Positions 26,414-35,600 of a stretch of DNA of 64,000 bases are shown here, one piece after another. The position numbers were made by a program, and so were the translations under genes. The DNA is from Actinoplanes ianthinogenes (GTDB taxonomy: Bacteria > Actinomycetota > Actinomycetes > Mycobacteriales > Micromonosporaceae). Numbering within the stretch: position 1 is the first letter of the stretch; each line of letters starts with the position of its first letter. The stretch is taken from contig NZ_AP023356.1 in assembly GCF_018324205.1 (NCBI RefSeq), positions 744,001 through 808,000 on the forward strand. Reading direction: 5' to 3'. The notes below the pieces were generated by a model, which was given only the letters and a program-made list of their open reading frames with translations, was not told the DNA's origin and made no database searches.

Positions 26414-27165
26414 CTGTGCGGGCCGCCGAGCCGGTCGCTCATGTGCCAGGACTGCAGGTCACCGGTGAGCAGCCCGGCCACCGTGGCGGTGAAGCCGCCC
26501 GGGAACGCCTGCCACACCGGCCCCTCCTCGGTGAACAGAACCGGCCACGACTCCGGTGGCACTCCGGGCTTGGCGTGCCAGAGCAGCAGGTCACCGTTCG
26601 GCGTGCTGCCCCAGGCGATCAGCCGGTCGCCCGGCTCCAGCCCCTCCGGCCGATCGTCGTCGTCGACGTGGACATGATCCTGCTCGTCCACCAGGTCCGC
26701 AGGCGCGCAGATCACCAGGTGGTCGTCGATCGTCGCCGCCCCGAACGTCCCGACGAACTCCTTGTAGTCGGCGGGCAGCGTGACGCCCAGCTGCGCCTCG
26801 ACCGCCGCCCAGTCCACGTCGACGCCGGACGGGTCCGGGTCGCCCAGGATCGCCGCCAGCCCGGCCGCGCCCGGCTCCGGCAGCGGCCTGTCCGGAATCT
26901 CCCGCTCCCCGGTGAGCACCAGGTATTCGTCGTCGCGCAGCAGCTCCCCGCCGCTCCCGGTGACCACGGCATGATCGGCCGAGCACTCCACCACGACCAG
27001 GTCGACGACATGCCGCTCCCGGTCACCGTCGTCGCGGATCCGGTCGAACCGCTCGCCGGGGCGTGGCCAGTGCCGCGGGTGGTGCTCCGGACTGCCGGTC
27101 AGATGCCAGCCGTCACCGTGGGACCGGGTGGAGTCGACCGCGAAGCCAAGTCGTTCAAGGGGCAC
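26404..27165 (-). CDS. SMI1/KNR4 (SUKH) domain protein
   Basis: The 253-residue protein carries the SUKH signature in the middle, VDWAAVEAQLGVTLPADYKEF, followed by a Gly-rich GDLLLWHAKPG segment. SUKH proteins often act as immunity proteins against polymorphic toxins, though many stand alone. No toxin gene is adjacent. GTG 27165 overlaps the end of the MurJ-like gene by 11 bases, so the two are translated together. That leaves open whether it protects the cell envelope step or is only co-transcribed. Confidence 0.85.
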   Translation of the reverse strand: MPLERLGFAVDSTRSHGDGWHLTGSPEHHPRHWPRPGERFDRIRDDGDRERHVVDLVVVECSADHAVVTGSGGELLRDDEYLVLTGEREIPDRPLPEPGAAGLAAILGDPDPSGVDVDWAAVEAQLGVTLPADYKEFVGTFGAATIDDHLVICAPADLVDEQDHVHVDDDDRPEGLEPGDRLIAWGSTPNGDLLLWHAKPGVPPESWPVLFTEEGPVWQAFPGGFTATVAGLLTGDLQSWHMSDRLGGPHSYR

Positions 27166-28687
27166 GGCTCACTGTAATCAGGGCCAGCCGCACCTCCGCG
27201 ATGTGGAGCAGTCTCGCGGCGGCCAGGTAACCGAGCGCGCCCACCCCGGCCGCGGCGACGACGGTGAGCAGCGGGATCGCCGTCCCGGAAAGGGTCAGCG
27301 CGAGGACGGCGCATCCGGCGCCGGCGGCCGCGGCCAGGGACACCCGCAGGTGAGTACGCATCAGCCGCCGCCCGTCGATCCAGCCGAACCGGCGCCGCAG
27401 CACCAGCAGCGTCGCGACCAGCCCGAGCGCGTAGGCGACCGCGTACGACACCGGGATCCCCACCACGATCGACTCGGCCGGCAGCAGGAACCCGGCGACC
27501 GCGCACCCGGCGATCCCGGTCGCCGCCACGCCGGCGCTGATCAGGGCGGGTGTGCGGGTGTCCTGGAGCGCGTAGAAGCCGCGTTGCAGAATCGAGTACG
27601 CGCTGAACGGCACCAGGGCGAGCCCGAACCCGGCGAGCACCGTGCCGAGCAGCCGCACCGTCCCGGCCGAACTGCTCCCGTGGTCGAACAGCACGGCGGC
27701 GATCGGCCGCCCGAGCACCACCATCGCCACCGCGACCGGGGCCAGCACCGCGACCGTGACCCGCACGGCGAGCGACAGGTCGCGGACGATCCGCTGGTGG
27801 TCGCGGCGCAGCGCGCTCCGGCTCAATCGGGGCAGCATCGCGGTCATCAGCGACAACGCGATCACGGCGAACGGCACCTGGAAGATCGCAAGAGCGTTCT
27901 GGTACGCCGTGACGCCGCCCGGACCGCTCAGCGACGCCACCCGGGTCGCCGCGGCCAGCAGCGCCTGCGCGCCCAGCACGGAGAGCAGCACCCACCCGGC
28001 CAGCCCGGCGATCCGCCGGATCGCGATCCCCCGCGGGTCGAGGTGCAACCGGATCGGGAACCCGGACCGGGCCAGTGCCCACACGACCAGCGCCGTCTGC
28101 GCGAACACCCCGGCGGTGGTGCCGATCGCGAGCAGCGGGAAGCTGCGGGTCAGCATGAAGAGGAGCCCGACCCCGATCACGACGAGACTGTTCAGCAGGG
28201 GCGCCCAGGCGGGCGCCGCGAACCGTCCCCGGATGGTGAGGATCGCGCCGGCGGTCGCGCTGACCCCGTAGAACAGGATCTGCGGCAGGAAGTAGCGGCT
28301 GAACACCACCGCGAGCTCCCGCTGCCCGGCGCTGAACCCGGGCGCGTAGAGATCGACCAGCCACGGCGCCACCAGCAACGCCAGAACGGTGATCGCGCCC
28401 AGCCCGTAGACCAGCAGCGACAGCAGCCGCTGCGTGTACCGCACACCGTGATCGGGATCGGTCAGCGCGGCCCGGGTGAGCAGCGGCACGACGACGCTGG
28501 CCATCGCCCCGCCGATGAGCAGCTCGTAGACCGCGTTGGGCAGCGTGTTCGCCACGTTGTAGGCGTCCAGCAGCCGGGTCCCGAGCCCGAGCGCCGCGGT
28601 GAGCACGAGCACCCGGACGAACCCCGCCACCCGCGACGCGAGGGTGGCCAGCGCCATCCGCTTGCCCGCCGGTCCGATCGTCGCCAT
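27155..28687 (-). CDS. MurJ/MviN-type lipid II flippase-like protein
   Basis: The 510-residue protein has about fourteen membrane helices. It shows the family's early block SRVAGFVRVLVLTAALGLG and the YELLIGGAMASVVVPLLTR segment. MurJ moves lipid-linked peptidoglycan precursor across the membrane. Many actinobacterial MurJ proteins have extra cytosolic domains and sit near the origin. This one is the bare transporter in an unrelated context, so it may be a paralogue moving another lipid-linked sugar. It is followed by the SUKH gene with overlap. Confidence 0.88.
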   Translation of the reverse strand: MATIGPAGKRMALATLASRVAGFVRVLVLTAALGLGTRLLDAYNVANTLPNAVYELLIGGAMASVVVPLLTRAALTDPDHGVRYTQRLLSLLVYGLGAITVLALLVAPWLVDLYAPGFSAGQRELAVVFSRYFLPQILFYGVSATAGAILTIRGRFAAPAWAPLLNSLVVIGVGLLFMLTRSFPLLAIGTTAGVFAQTALVVWALARSGFPIRLHLDPRGIAIRRIAGLAGWVLLSVLGAQALLAAATRVASLSGPGGVTAYQNALAIFQVPFAVIALSLMTAMLPRLSRSALRRDHQRIVRDLSLAVRVTVAVLAPVAVAMVVLGRPIAAVLFDHGSSSAGTVRLLGTVLAGFGLALVPFSAYSILQRGFYALQDTRTPALISAGVAATGIAGCAVAGFLLPAESIVVGIPVSYAVAYALGLVATLLVLRRRFGWIDGRRLMRTHLRVSLAAAAGAGCAVLALTLSGTAIPLLTVVAAAGVGALGYLAAARLLHIAEVRLALITVSRAP

Positions 28688-28770
28688 GACGCCCTTCCTA
28701 TCCCATCCCCGCCAGCCCGGCCCCTCAGCCGTGCGCCACCATCCTGCGCCGGGGGTGTGACAGAAACAGG

Positions 28771-29289
28771 TCAGCGCAGCTGGGCGAGGATCTCCTCGGT
28801 GGTCAGCACGTCGCCGAAACGCGGCAGGACCACCGACAGGGCGTGGGTGTGCTCCGCCGCCGTCATCCCGCTCATCGCGTCCGACGCGAAGACCACCTCG
28901 AAGCCCAGGTCCGCGGCGGCCCGGGCGGTCGACTCCACGCCCATCGTCGTCGCGATGCCGGCCATCACCACCGTGTCCACGCCCCGCTCCCGCAACCGCT
29001 CCGCCAGCCCGGTCCCGTAGAACGCGCCGATGGTCCGCTTCACGATCGGGATGTCACCCGCCTGCGGCTCGAACTCCGGGACGAAACCGCTGCCCGGCGG
29101 CTGCTCGGCGACATGCGGCCGCTCCACCCGGACCGGCACGACCACGCCGCCGGCGGCGCGGAACGCGGTCGCGAGCGCCACCGACCGGGCCACCACGTCC
29201 GCGCCCTTGAACGGTCCCATGTCCTGCGACACGATGCGCGGCATCAGGTCGATCACGATGAGGGCGGAACCGGCGGCGGCGATCGTCAT
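28771..29289 (-). CDS. Isochorismatase-fold hydrolase lacking the catalytic cysteine
   Basis: The 172-residue protein matches the cysteine-hydrolase/isochorismatase family. Asp14 (VIDLMPR) and Lys84 (IVKRT) of the usual triad are present. In the third motif, GIATTMGVESTARAA, the expected Cys before Val is Gly117. Isochorismatases such as EntB/VibB also have Gly at this place, so it may use that chemistry or simply lack nucleophilic hydrolase activity. It is divergent from the ROK regulator gene with a 96-base gap and is a likely target of it. Confidence 0.88.
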   Translation of the reverse strand: MTIAAAGSALIVIDLMPRIVSQDMGPFKGADVVARSVALATAFRAAGGVVVPVRVERPHVAEQPPGSGFVPEFEPQAGDIPIVKRTIGAFYGTGLAERLRERGVDTVVMAGIATTMGVESTARAAADLGFEVVFASDAMSGMTAAEHTHALSVVLPRFGDVLTTEEILAQLR

Positions 29290-29385
29290 GGCCGGAGCCT
29301 GTCACATCCGGCGGCGCGGTGGTGTCCCCGCGCCGTGACCTGTGAGGTTGTGCCGGCACCACCGATCGGCGACGCTGGTGGTGCG

Positions 29386-30564
29386 ATGAGGACGAAACGC
29401 ACCAGCCTGGGCACACTGCTGCACCACGTGCACGTCAGCGGGCCGCTGTCCCGGGCCGCCCTGGCCGAACGGATGGGCGTCAACCGCAGCACCATCCTCG
29501 CCCTCACCGCCGAGCTCGCCGCGGCGGGCCTGGTCCGTGAGGAGCAGCCGACCGGCACCACCGGCGCCGGCCGCCCGTCGCTGGTGGTCCGCCCCGAGTC
29601 GGAACGGTTCTGGGTGCTGGCCTTCGACGTGGCGGTGGACCGCCTGGTCGCCGCCCGGGTCGGACTCGGCGGCCCGATCCTGGCCCGGATCGAGACCGAT
29701 CGGCCCCGCGCCGGCGTCGACCTGGACCTGGTGGTCGGCCGGCTCGCCGCACTGGGCCGGGAGCTGGTCGACGCCGCCCCGCCGGACAGCACCTGCGCCG
29801 GTGTCGGCGCCTCCTACTGCGGCATGATCCGTCCCGGTGACGGCATGGTGCGCTACGGTCCCGAGCTCGGCTGGGTCGACCAGGCCTTCGGCACCGAGCT
29901 GGCGAAAGCGCTGGACATCGGGCACCCGGTCGCGGTCGGCAACGAGGCGCACCTGGGCGCGCTGGCCGAGCACCAGCGCGGCGCCGGCACCGGCGTGGCC
30001 GACCTGATCTACCTGCACGGCGACGTCGGGGTGGGCGGCGGCATCCTGGTCGGCGGCAGGTTGCTCGGCGGCGACAGCGGATACGGCTGCGAAGTCGGGC
30101 ACATGCTGGTCAACCCGTTCGACGGCCGTCCCTGCCTGTGCGGCTCCCGTGGCTGCCTGGAGGCCGAGACCGGCGAGTACGCGCTGCTGGACGCCGCCGG
30201 CCGCGGCGACGGCCCGGTCGGGGCCGCCGCCGTCCGCGCGGTCGTCACCGACGCCCTGGCCGGTGATCCGGCCGCGTCCAGGGCGGTGGCCGAGGTCGGT
30301 GACTGGCTCGGCATCGGCGTCGCCAACCTGATCAACCTGTTCAACCCGGGAGCGGTCATCTTCGGCGGCATGCTGCGCGACGTCTATCGGGCCGCCGCCC
30401 CGCAGGTCGCGGCCCGCATCGCGCAGCACGCCATGCCGGTCTCCCGGGAACGCGCCGACCTGCGCCTGTCCGCGTTCGCCGACGACACCACGCTGATCGG
30501 CGCCGCCGAGCTCGGGTTCGCCGGCCTGCTGGCCGACCCGTCAGGCGACCGCGGTCCCCTCTAG
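29386..30564 (+). CDS. ROK family transcriptional regulator
   Basis: ATG 29386 gives 392 residues. Residues about 1-65 are a winged helix (LSRAALAERMGVNRSTILALT). The rest is a ROK sugar-kinase-like domain with the zinc motif CLCGSRGCLE and the glycine-rich GDVGVGGGILVGG segment. ROK regulators respond to sugars or sugar phosphates. The last 24 bases overlap the convergent RidA gene. No sugar-use operon is adjacent, so the effector is unknown. Confidence 0.92.
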   Translation: MRTKRTSLGTLLHHVHVSGPLSRAALAERMGVNRSTILALTAELAAAGLVREEQPTGTTGAGRPSLVVRPESERFWVLAFDVAVDRLVAARVGLGGPILARIETDRPRAGVDLDLVVGRLAALGRELVDAAPPDSTCAGVGASYCGMIRPGDGMVRYGPELGWVDQAFGTELAKALDIGHPVAVGNEAHLGALAEHQRGAGTGVADLIYLHGDVGVGGGILVGGRLLGGDSGYGCEVGHMLVNPFDGRPCLCGSRGCLEAETGEYALLDAAGRGDGPVGAAAVRAVVTDALAGDPAASRAVAEVGDWLGIGVANLINLFNPGAVIFGGMLRDVYRAAAPQVAARIAQHAMPVSRERADLRLSAFADDTTLIGAAELGFAGLLADPSGDRGPL

Positions 30565-30942
30565 CTCGACGAGCTGGCCGGGGATCGCCAGCCGGGTCAC
30601 CCCGAGCATCGTGGTGGCCGGGGCCACCCCGGCGGCGCCCAGCCGTCCCGCCAGCACGCCGTAATGCGGGAACAACCGGTCGACGTCGGTGGTGTAGACG
30701 GTGAGCCGGACCAGGTTCGCCAGGGACATGCCGGCCGCGGCGAGCACCGCCTCCAGGTTGTCGAGGCTCAGCGTCAGCTGGGCGCCGAGGTCGCCGTCGT
30801 GCTGCGGCTTGCCGTCCGGGTCCATCGCGGTCTGCCCGGAGCAGTACAGGGTCCGGGTCCCGCCGGTGACCAGCTCACCCTGGTTGAAGCCGAGCTCGGC
30901 CGACCAGGCCCACGGGTTGATCGCGGTGCGTTCCACTGTCAT
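30541..30942 (-). CDS. RidA (YjgF/YER057c/UK114) family protein
   Basis: The 133-residue protein shows YCSGQTAMDPDGKPQHDGDLGAQ and the LVRLTVYTTDVDR block of RidA. The expected catalytic Arg would be near the C-terminal RLAIPGQLVELEGTAVA segment, but the usual R(x)P-LP pattern is altered to TRLAIPGQL. RidA proteins hydrolyse reactive imine/enamine intermediates. It is divergent from the WYL regulator, which probably controls it. Confidence 0.9.
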   Translation of the reverse strand: MTVERTAINPWAWSAELGFNQGELVTGGTRTLYCSGQTAMDPDGKPQHDGDLGAQLTLSLDNLEAVLAAAGMSLANLVRLTVYTTDVDRLFPHYGVLAGRLGAAGVAPATTMLGVTRLAIPGQLVELEGTAVA

Positions 30943-30994
30943 CTCACTCCACCTTCTGTCGTCTTCCTGCGCGGCGATCCTGGCAACGAATCAC

Positions 30995-31024
30995 GACATC
31001 CGATGTCAGGTATTCCGCTAGGCT
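30995..31024 (+). promoter_or_regulatory. Inverted repeat and -10 box for the WYL regulator gene
   Basis: GACAT-CCG-ATGTC (30995-31007) is a 5-bp inverted repeat in the RidA/WYL divergent region. A -10 TAGGCT (31019-31024) lies six bases before ATG 31031 and there is no Shine-Dalgarno, so the WYL mRNA is likely leaderless and autoregulated. Confidence 0.5.
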
Positions 31025-31030
31025 TCGGCG

Positions 31031-32014
31031 ATGCGCGCCGATCGGCTGGTCTCGCTCGTGCTGTTGCTCCGCCAGCGGGGCCGGATGACCGCGGACGCGC
31101 TGGCCCGGGAGCTGGAGGTGTCCACCCGGACCGTGCTGCGCGACATCGAGGCGCTGTCGGCGGCCGGGGTGCCGGTCTACGCCGACCGGGGGCGGCACGG
31201 TGGGTTCGGGCTGCTGCCCGGGTTCCGGACCGAGCTGACCGGGCTGAACCGTGACGAGGCCCTGGCGTTGCTGACGGCCGGATCGGGGTTCGGTCTCGGG
31301 CCGGCGCTCGCCTCGGCTCGGTTGAAGGTGGCCGACGCGCTGCCCGAGAGCCATCGGGCGACCGCGAGGTTTCTGGTCGAGCCGGAGACCGATCTGCTCT
31401 CCCGGCGAGCGGTCGCCGAGGAGTTGCCCGGTGCGGTGATGGCCGAGGTGCGGCGGGCGGTGCTCGGCGGGCATCGGCTGCGGATTCATTACGCGGCCGG
31501 TGGCGAGAGTGCGCGGTGGCGGACGGTGGATCCGATCGGGCTGGTCACCGTGCGCGGGCGGGGATATCTGCTGGCCACGCGAGGTGGGCAGGACCGAACC
31601 TATCGGCTGTCCCGGGTGCTGGCCGCTGCGGCGCTGCCCGAGCCCGCCCAACGGCCCGACCGGGTCGACCTGGACCGGATCTGGGCGGAGCGGCGGGACC
31701 GGTTTCTCGCCGAGGGGCATCTCGCGGTGCTGGTCAGGGTCCATCCCGCGCGGCGGGAGGAGCTGCTGACGAACGCGGTGGCGGTGCGCGCCGAGGAGCC
31801 GGAGCCGGATGCCGACGGCTGGCTGCGCCTGGAGGTCACCTTTCAGGACTCCTGGCACGCCGAGTGGGCGTTGTGGCAGCTCGGCGCGAATGCTGAGGCG
31901 CTGTCGCCGCCGTCGTTGCGCACTGCTCTGGGCCGGCGGGCCGCCGCCCTCGCCGCCCGATACGGCGTGGCGTCGCCTCCCAGCGTTTTTTGTCAGACCC
32001 CCGGAGCAGGATGA
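31031..32014 (+). CDS. WYL-domain transcriptional regulator (YafY-like)
   Basis: The 327-residue protein starts with a DeoR-like helix-turn-helix (MTADALARELEVSTRTVLRDIEAL) at residues about 18-41. A WYL ligand domain follows at about 140-220, with GHRLRIHYAAGG and TVDPIGLVTVRGRGYLLATR, then a C-terminal WCX-like extension. WYL proteins bind nucleic acids or small ligands and often act near the gene they control, here most likely the divergent RidA gene. Its start has the leaderless arrangement described for 30995-31024. Confidence 0.92.
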   Translation: MRADRLVSLVLLLRQRGRMTADALARELEVSTRTVLRDIEALSAAGVPVYADRGRHGGFGLLPGFRTELTGLNRDEALALLTAGSGFGLGPALASARLKVADALPESHRATARFLVEPETDLLSRRAVAEELPGAVMAEVRRAVLGGHRLRIHYAAGGESARWRTVDPIGLVTVRGRGYLLATRGGQDRTYRLSRVLAAAALPEPAQRPDRVDLDRIWAERRDRFLAEGHLAVLVRVHPARREELLTNAVAVRAEEPEPDADGWLRLEVTFQDSWHAEWALWQLGANAEALSPPSLRTALGRRAAALAARYGVASPPSVFCQTPGAG

Positions 32015-32044
32015 CGGAGGTCGGGTGAGGCGGGAGGTCGTGCG

Positions 32045-32458
32045 GTGGCGTTGCGGGTGGATCTGACCTTCGACTGCGTGCGGGCGGAGGAGTTGGCGGG
32101 GTTCTGGAGGGTCGCGCTGGGTTATGTGGACGAGTCGCCTCCGGCGCCGTTCGCGACCCGGGAGGAGTGGGTGGCCTCGTTCGGGGAGCCGGCGGAGGAC
32201 GAGGGCGGGGGCGCCTGGTTGCAGGATCCGGACGGTGCCGGGCCGCGGCTGGTGTTCCTGGAGGTGCCGGAGCCGAAGGTGGCGAAAAATCGGCTGCACA
32301 TCGACGTCCGGGTGGGCAAGCACGGCGAGCCGTGGCCGCGGATCCTGGCAAAGGTCGAGGAGTTGCGGGCGATCGGTGGGCGGGTGCTGACGAGCTTCGA
32401 CGGGCATCACGTGGTGATGGCCGACCCGGAGGGAAACGAGTTCTGCGTGGCGGCGTGA
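32045..32458 (+). CDS. VOC (glyoxalase-like) family protein
   Basis: GTG 32045 follows GGGAGG. The 137-residue protein has the pattern of actinobacterial glyoxalase-like VOC proteins. It opens with RAEELAGFWRVALGY, has NRLHIDVRVG in the middle, and ends VVMADPEGNEFCVA, supplying likely metal ligands. Members act as dioxygenases, lyases or resistance proteins; the substrate is unknown. It lies 30 bases after the WYL gene and may be co-transcribed with it. A strong hairpin follows. Confidence 0.87.
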   Translation: MALRVDLTFDCVRAEELAGFWRVALGYVDESPPAPFATREEWVASFGEPAEDEGGGAWLQDPDGAGPRLVFLEVPEPKVAKNRLHIDVRVGKHGEPWPRILAKVEELRAIGGRVLTSFDGHHVVMADPEGNEFCVAA

Positions 32459-32568
32459 AAATCAGTGCGCGAACGGAAGCACAGGTCGGCCACCACCGCC
32501 GAGGACCTGGCCCAGGTGACCCCGCGGGACGACAATGTGTTCGGCGCCGGCGGCGGCCCCGCCCAGCG

Positions 32569-32622
32569 CCCCACCCTGATCATGGGTGGGGAACGGCCCG
32601 GCCCCTCGGCCATTCCCCACCC
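32569..32622. terminator. Three-arm alternative hairpin between convergent genes
   Basis: Arms are A CCCCACCC (32569-32576), B GGGTGGGGAA (32584-32593) and C TTCCCCACCC (32613-32622). A pairs with B (8 bp, 7-base loop), and B pairs perfectly with C (10 bp). On each strand the middle arm must choose a partner. It lies between the VOC gene (plus) and the DUF11 gene (minus) and most likely terminates both. Confidence 0.7.
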
Positions 32623-32624
32623 AC

Positions 32625-35600
32625 TCACCTCCGATGAGCCGGCCGGTAGGCGCCGTGCGCGCCCCGCGCACCCGGCGCCGGCCCGCGAGTCGCCACGAAC
32701 AGGACCAGGCCGGCCACGACCAGCCCCAGCCCGATCAGCACGACGACACCCGCCGCCTGCCCGGTCACCGGGAACGCTCCCGGGGGTCTCTGATGTCCGG
32801 GCACGGCCGGCTTGGACGGCTTCGGCGCCGGCTTCTTCGCCGGCACCGCCACGGTCGACGGGGCGTCCGCCGTCACGTTGTCCGCGTCCGGGTCGACCAG
32901 ATCCCCGGCGATCTTCGCCTCGAACGTCTGCTTCCCGGCCGCGATCTGCTTCCTGGTCAGGTGGTAGACCGCCGACCGGCAGATCGTCGACGCCTTCGGC
33001 GCCAGCCGGGTCGCCTCACAGGTCACGGCGGCCGGCAGCCCGGTCACCCGGACGTTGATCAGCGTGACGTTCCCGGTGTTGGTCACCACGATCGTGGAGA
33101 TGACGTCGTCCCCGGGCCCGAACTGCCCGTCGCTGTCGGTGTCCGCCCAGACCGCGGTCTGCCCGCCGCTCAGCTTCGGGGTCGGTGCGGCCAGCGGCAC
33201 CGTGGTGCTGTCCGGTTTGGACGCCACCTTCTGCCCCGACCCCGGCACCACCCCGCGCGCAACCGCCTTGTCCACGATCGGTGTCGCCGCGTCCACGTCC
33301 GCCTGGGTCACCCGGTACGCCGCCACCGCCTTGCAGTTCGTCGCCTCCCCGGGCGCCAGCCGCACGCTGTCACAGGCGACCGTCCCGCCCCGGGCGTGAT
33401 CGACCGTGACGTCGCCGACCGTGACGTTCCCGCCGTTGTGCACGACGTACGTGTACTTCAGCAGGTCACCCGTGGTTACCCCGGAATTGCCGGAGCCCGC
33501 GGAAACGGTCAGCTCGACGTCCAGCGCCGGCTGCCCCGCCACCACCGCGACCGTCCCGCTGAACGGCCCGAAGCTGTGCTCCCCGTCCGGCGCCCGGCCG
33601 GCCACCGACACCTTGGTCGTGATCGGCTGCCCCCGGTCCACCTCCTGCTGGGTGACCACGCGCCGCTCGTCCGTGGTACAGGTCATCGCCTCCCGCACCG
33701 TCAGCCCGGTCTGCGGGCAGACGATGGTCCCGGGCCCGCTGACCGCCACGTCGCCGATCGTCTGGTTGCCGTTGTTGACCACCCGATACGTCCAGGTCAC
33801 CGTGTCACCGGCGACCGGGCCGGCCTGGTGCTCGGCCGGGGTCACCCGGCCGATCGCCTGCGCGTCCAGCGACGGTGCGCCGACCACGACCGGCACCCGG
33901 GTGGCGGCCGGGCCGAACTCCTGGACCGGCCCGTTGCCGGCCCGCCCGCTCACCTTGGCGGTGCTGGTCAGCGGGTACCCGGCGTCGATGTCCGCCTGCC
34001 GCACGGTGTATCCGGCCGAGACGCAGGTCATCGTCCCGCCGGGCGACAGGATCGAGGCCGGGCAGGTGGCCTGGCCGGTCCGGCTGTCGGTGACGGTCAC
34101 CGTACGCATGCTGAGCGTGCCGGCGTTGGTCACCAGGAAGCCGAACGCGACGATGTCGCCCTCCTCGACCGCGGTGGTGTGCGCCGACGGCGTGACCAGG
34201 GTGGCGCCGGTGGTGATGGTCAGCACGGGGCTGCCGATCCCCATCGGCACGCTGACCGCCGTGGTGGCGTACGTGCTGGCACTCGCCTCCCCCGGCGCGC
34301 GGGCGGTGACCCGGGTGGTCGCCGCGATCGCCACCCCGGTGTCGTAGTCGTCCTGGCTGACCTGGTACACGACACCCCCGGTGCAGATGGCCGTGCCCCC
34401 GACCGGCAGCGTGACCATGTCGCAGCCGGCCGTCCCGGTCAGCGTGTCACTGACCACGCCCAGCCGCATGGTCACGTTGCCGGTGTTGCGGACCCGGTGG
34501 GTGAGCGCGATCGTGTCGCCGGGCTCCAGCGCCGCGGCGTGCCCGACCGGCGTCACCTGCGCGGTGGTCGTCACGGTCAGCGCCGGCCCGGAGCCCACCA
34601 CCGGGACCGGGACCGAGCTCTCCGCGCTGACCGGCAGGTGACCGGGCGCGACGCTCCGCGCGTCCACGATCGCGTCGTTGAGCACCGGCACGCCGGCGTC
34701 GATGTCGCCCTGCACCACGGTGTACGGCGCGGACGACGTGCAGACCAGGGTGCCGCCCTCGGCGATCACCGACGCCGGGCAGTTGACCGAGGTGATGTTC
34801 GAGTCGGTCACGCTGACCGTGTCCAGTCCGACGTTGCCCAGGTTACGGATCGTGTACTGGTAACTGATCGTGTCGTTGACCCGGACCGGCGAGCTGGAGC
34901 CGGTCCGCACCACCGTGATGTCCAGCGCGGGCGCGGCCGCGGCCACCGCCACCGAGCTGACCGGCGAGGCGAAACTGCCCACCGGGTTGGCCGACGTGGC
35001 CGTGGCCGTGTTGGTGATCGGCGTCCCGGCGTCGATGTCCGACTGCTGCACCTGATATCCGGGGCTCGGCGTGTGGTCGCAGGTCATCGACGCCCCGATG
35101 GCCAGGTTGGCCGGAGGAGGGCAGGCGATGGTGTTGCCCCTGGTGTCGGTGAGCATGATGCCGTTCATCGGCACGTTGCCGTTGTTGGTGACGTCGTAGG
35201 TGTACGCGATCGTGTCGTTCTTGGCGGCCGCGTTCTGCCGGCTGGCGGTGCTGACGGTCGGGGTGAGCACCACCGACAGCGAGGCGTGCGGCACGGCGAC
35301 CGGCACGCTGTAACTGAGCTGGGCATAGGTGGCCGGGAGCACGGTGCTGGTGTTCAGCGCCTGCGCGGTGACCGTGTCGGTGATCGGGGTGTTCGCCAGC
35401 ACCTCGGTGGCGGTCACCGAGAAGACCGAGCCGGTGCAGGTCGCGACCGCGCCGACCGCCACGCTCGTCGGCGCGCAGGTGGACGAGCCGCTCAGGTTCC
35501 CGCTGAGGGTCAGTGAGGTCATCGGCAGGTTGCCGGTGTTGCGCACCTCGTAGGTGTACGGGATCGTCGCGCCCACCCCGGCCGGGGACGCCGACGGAGT

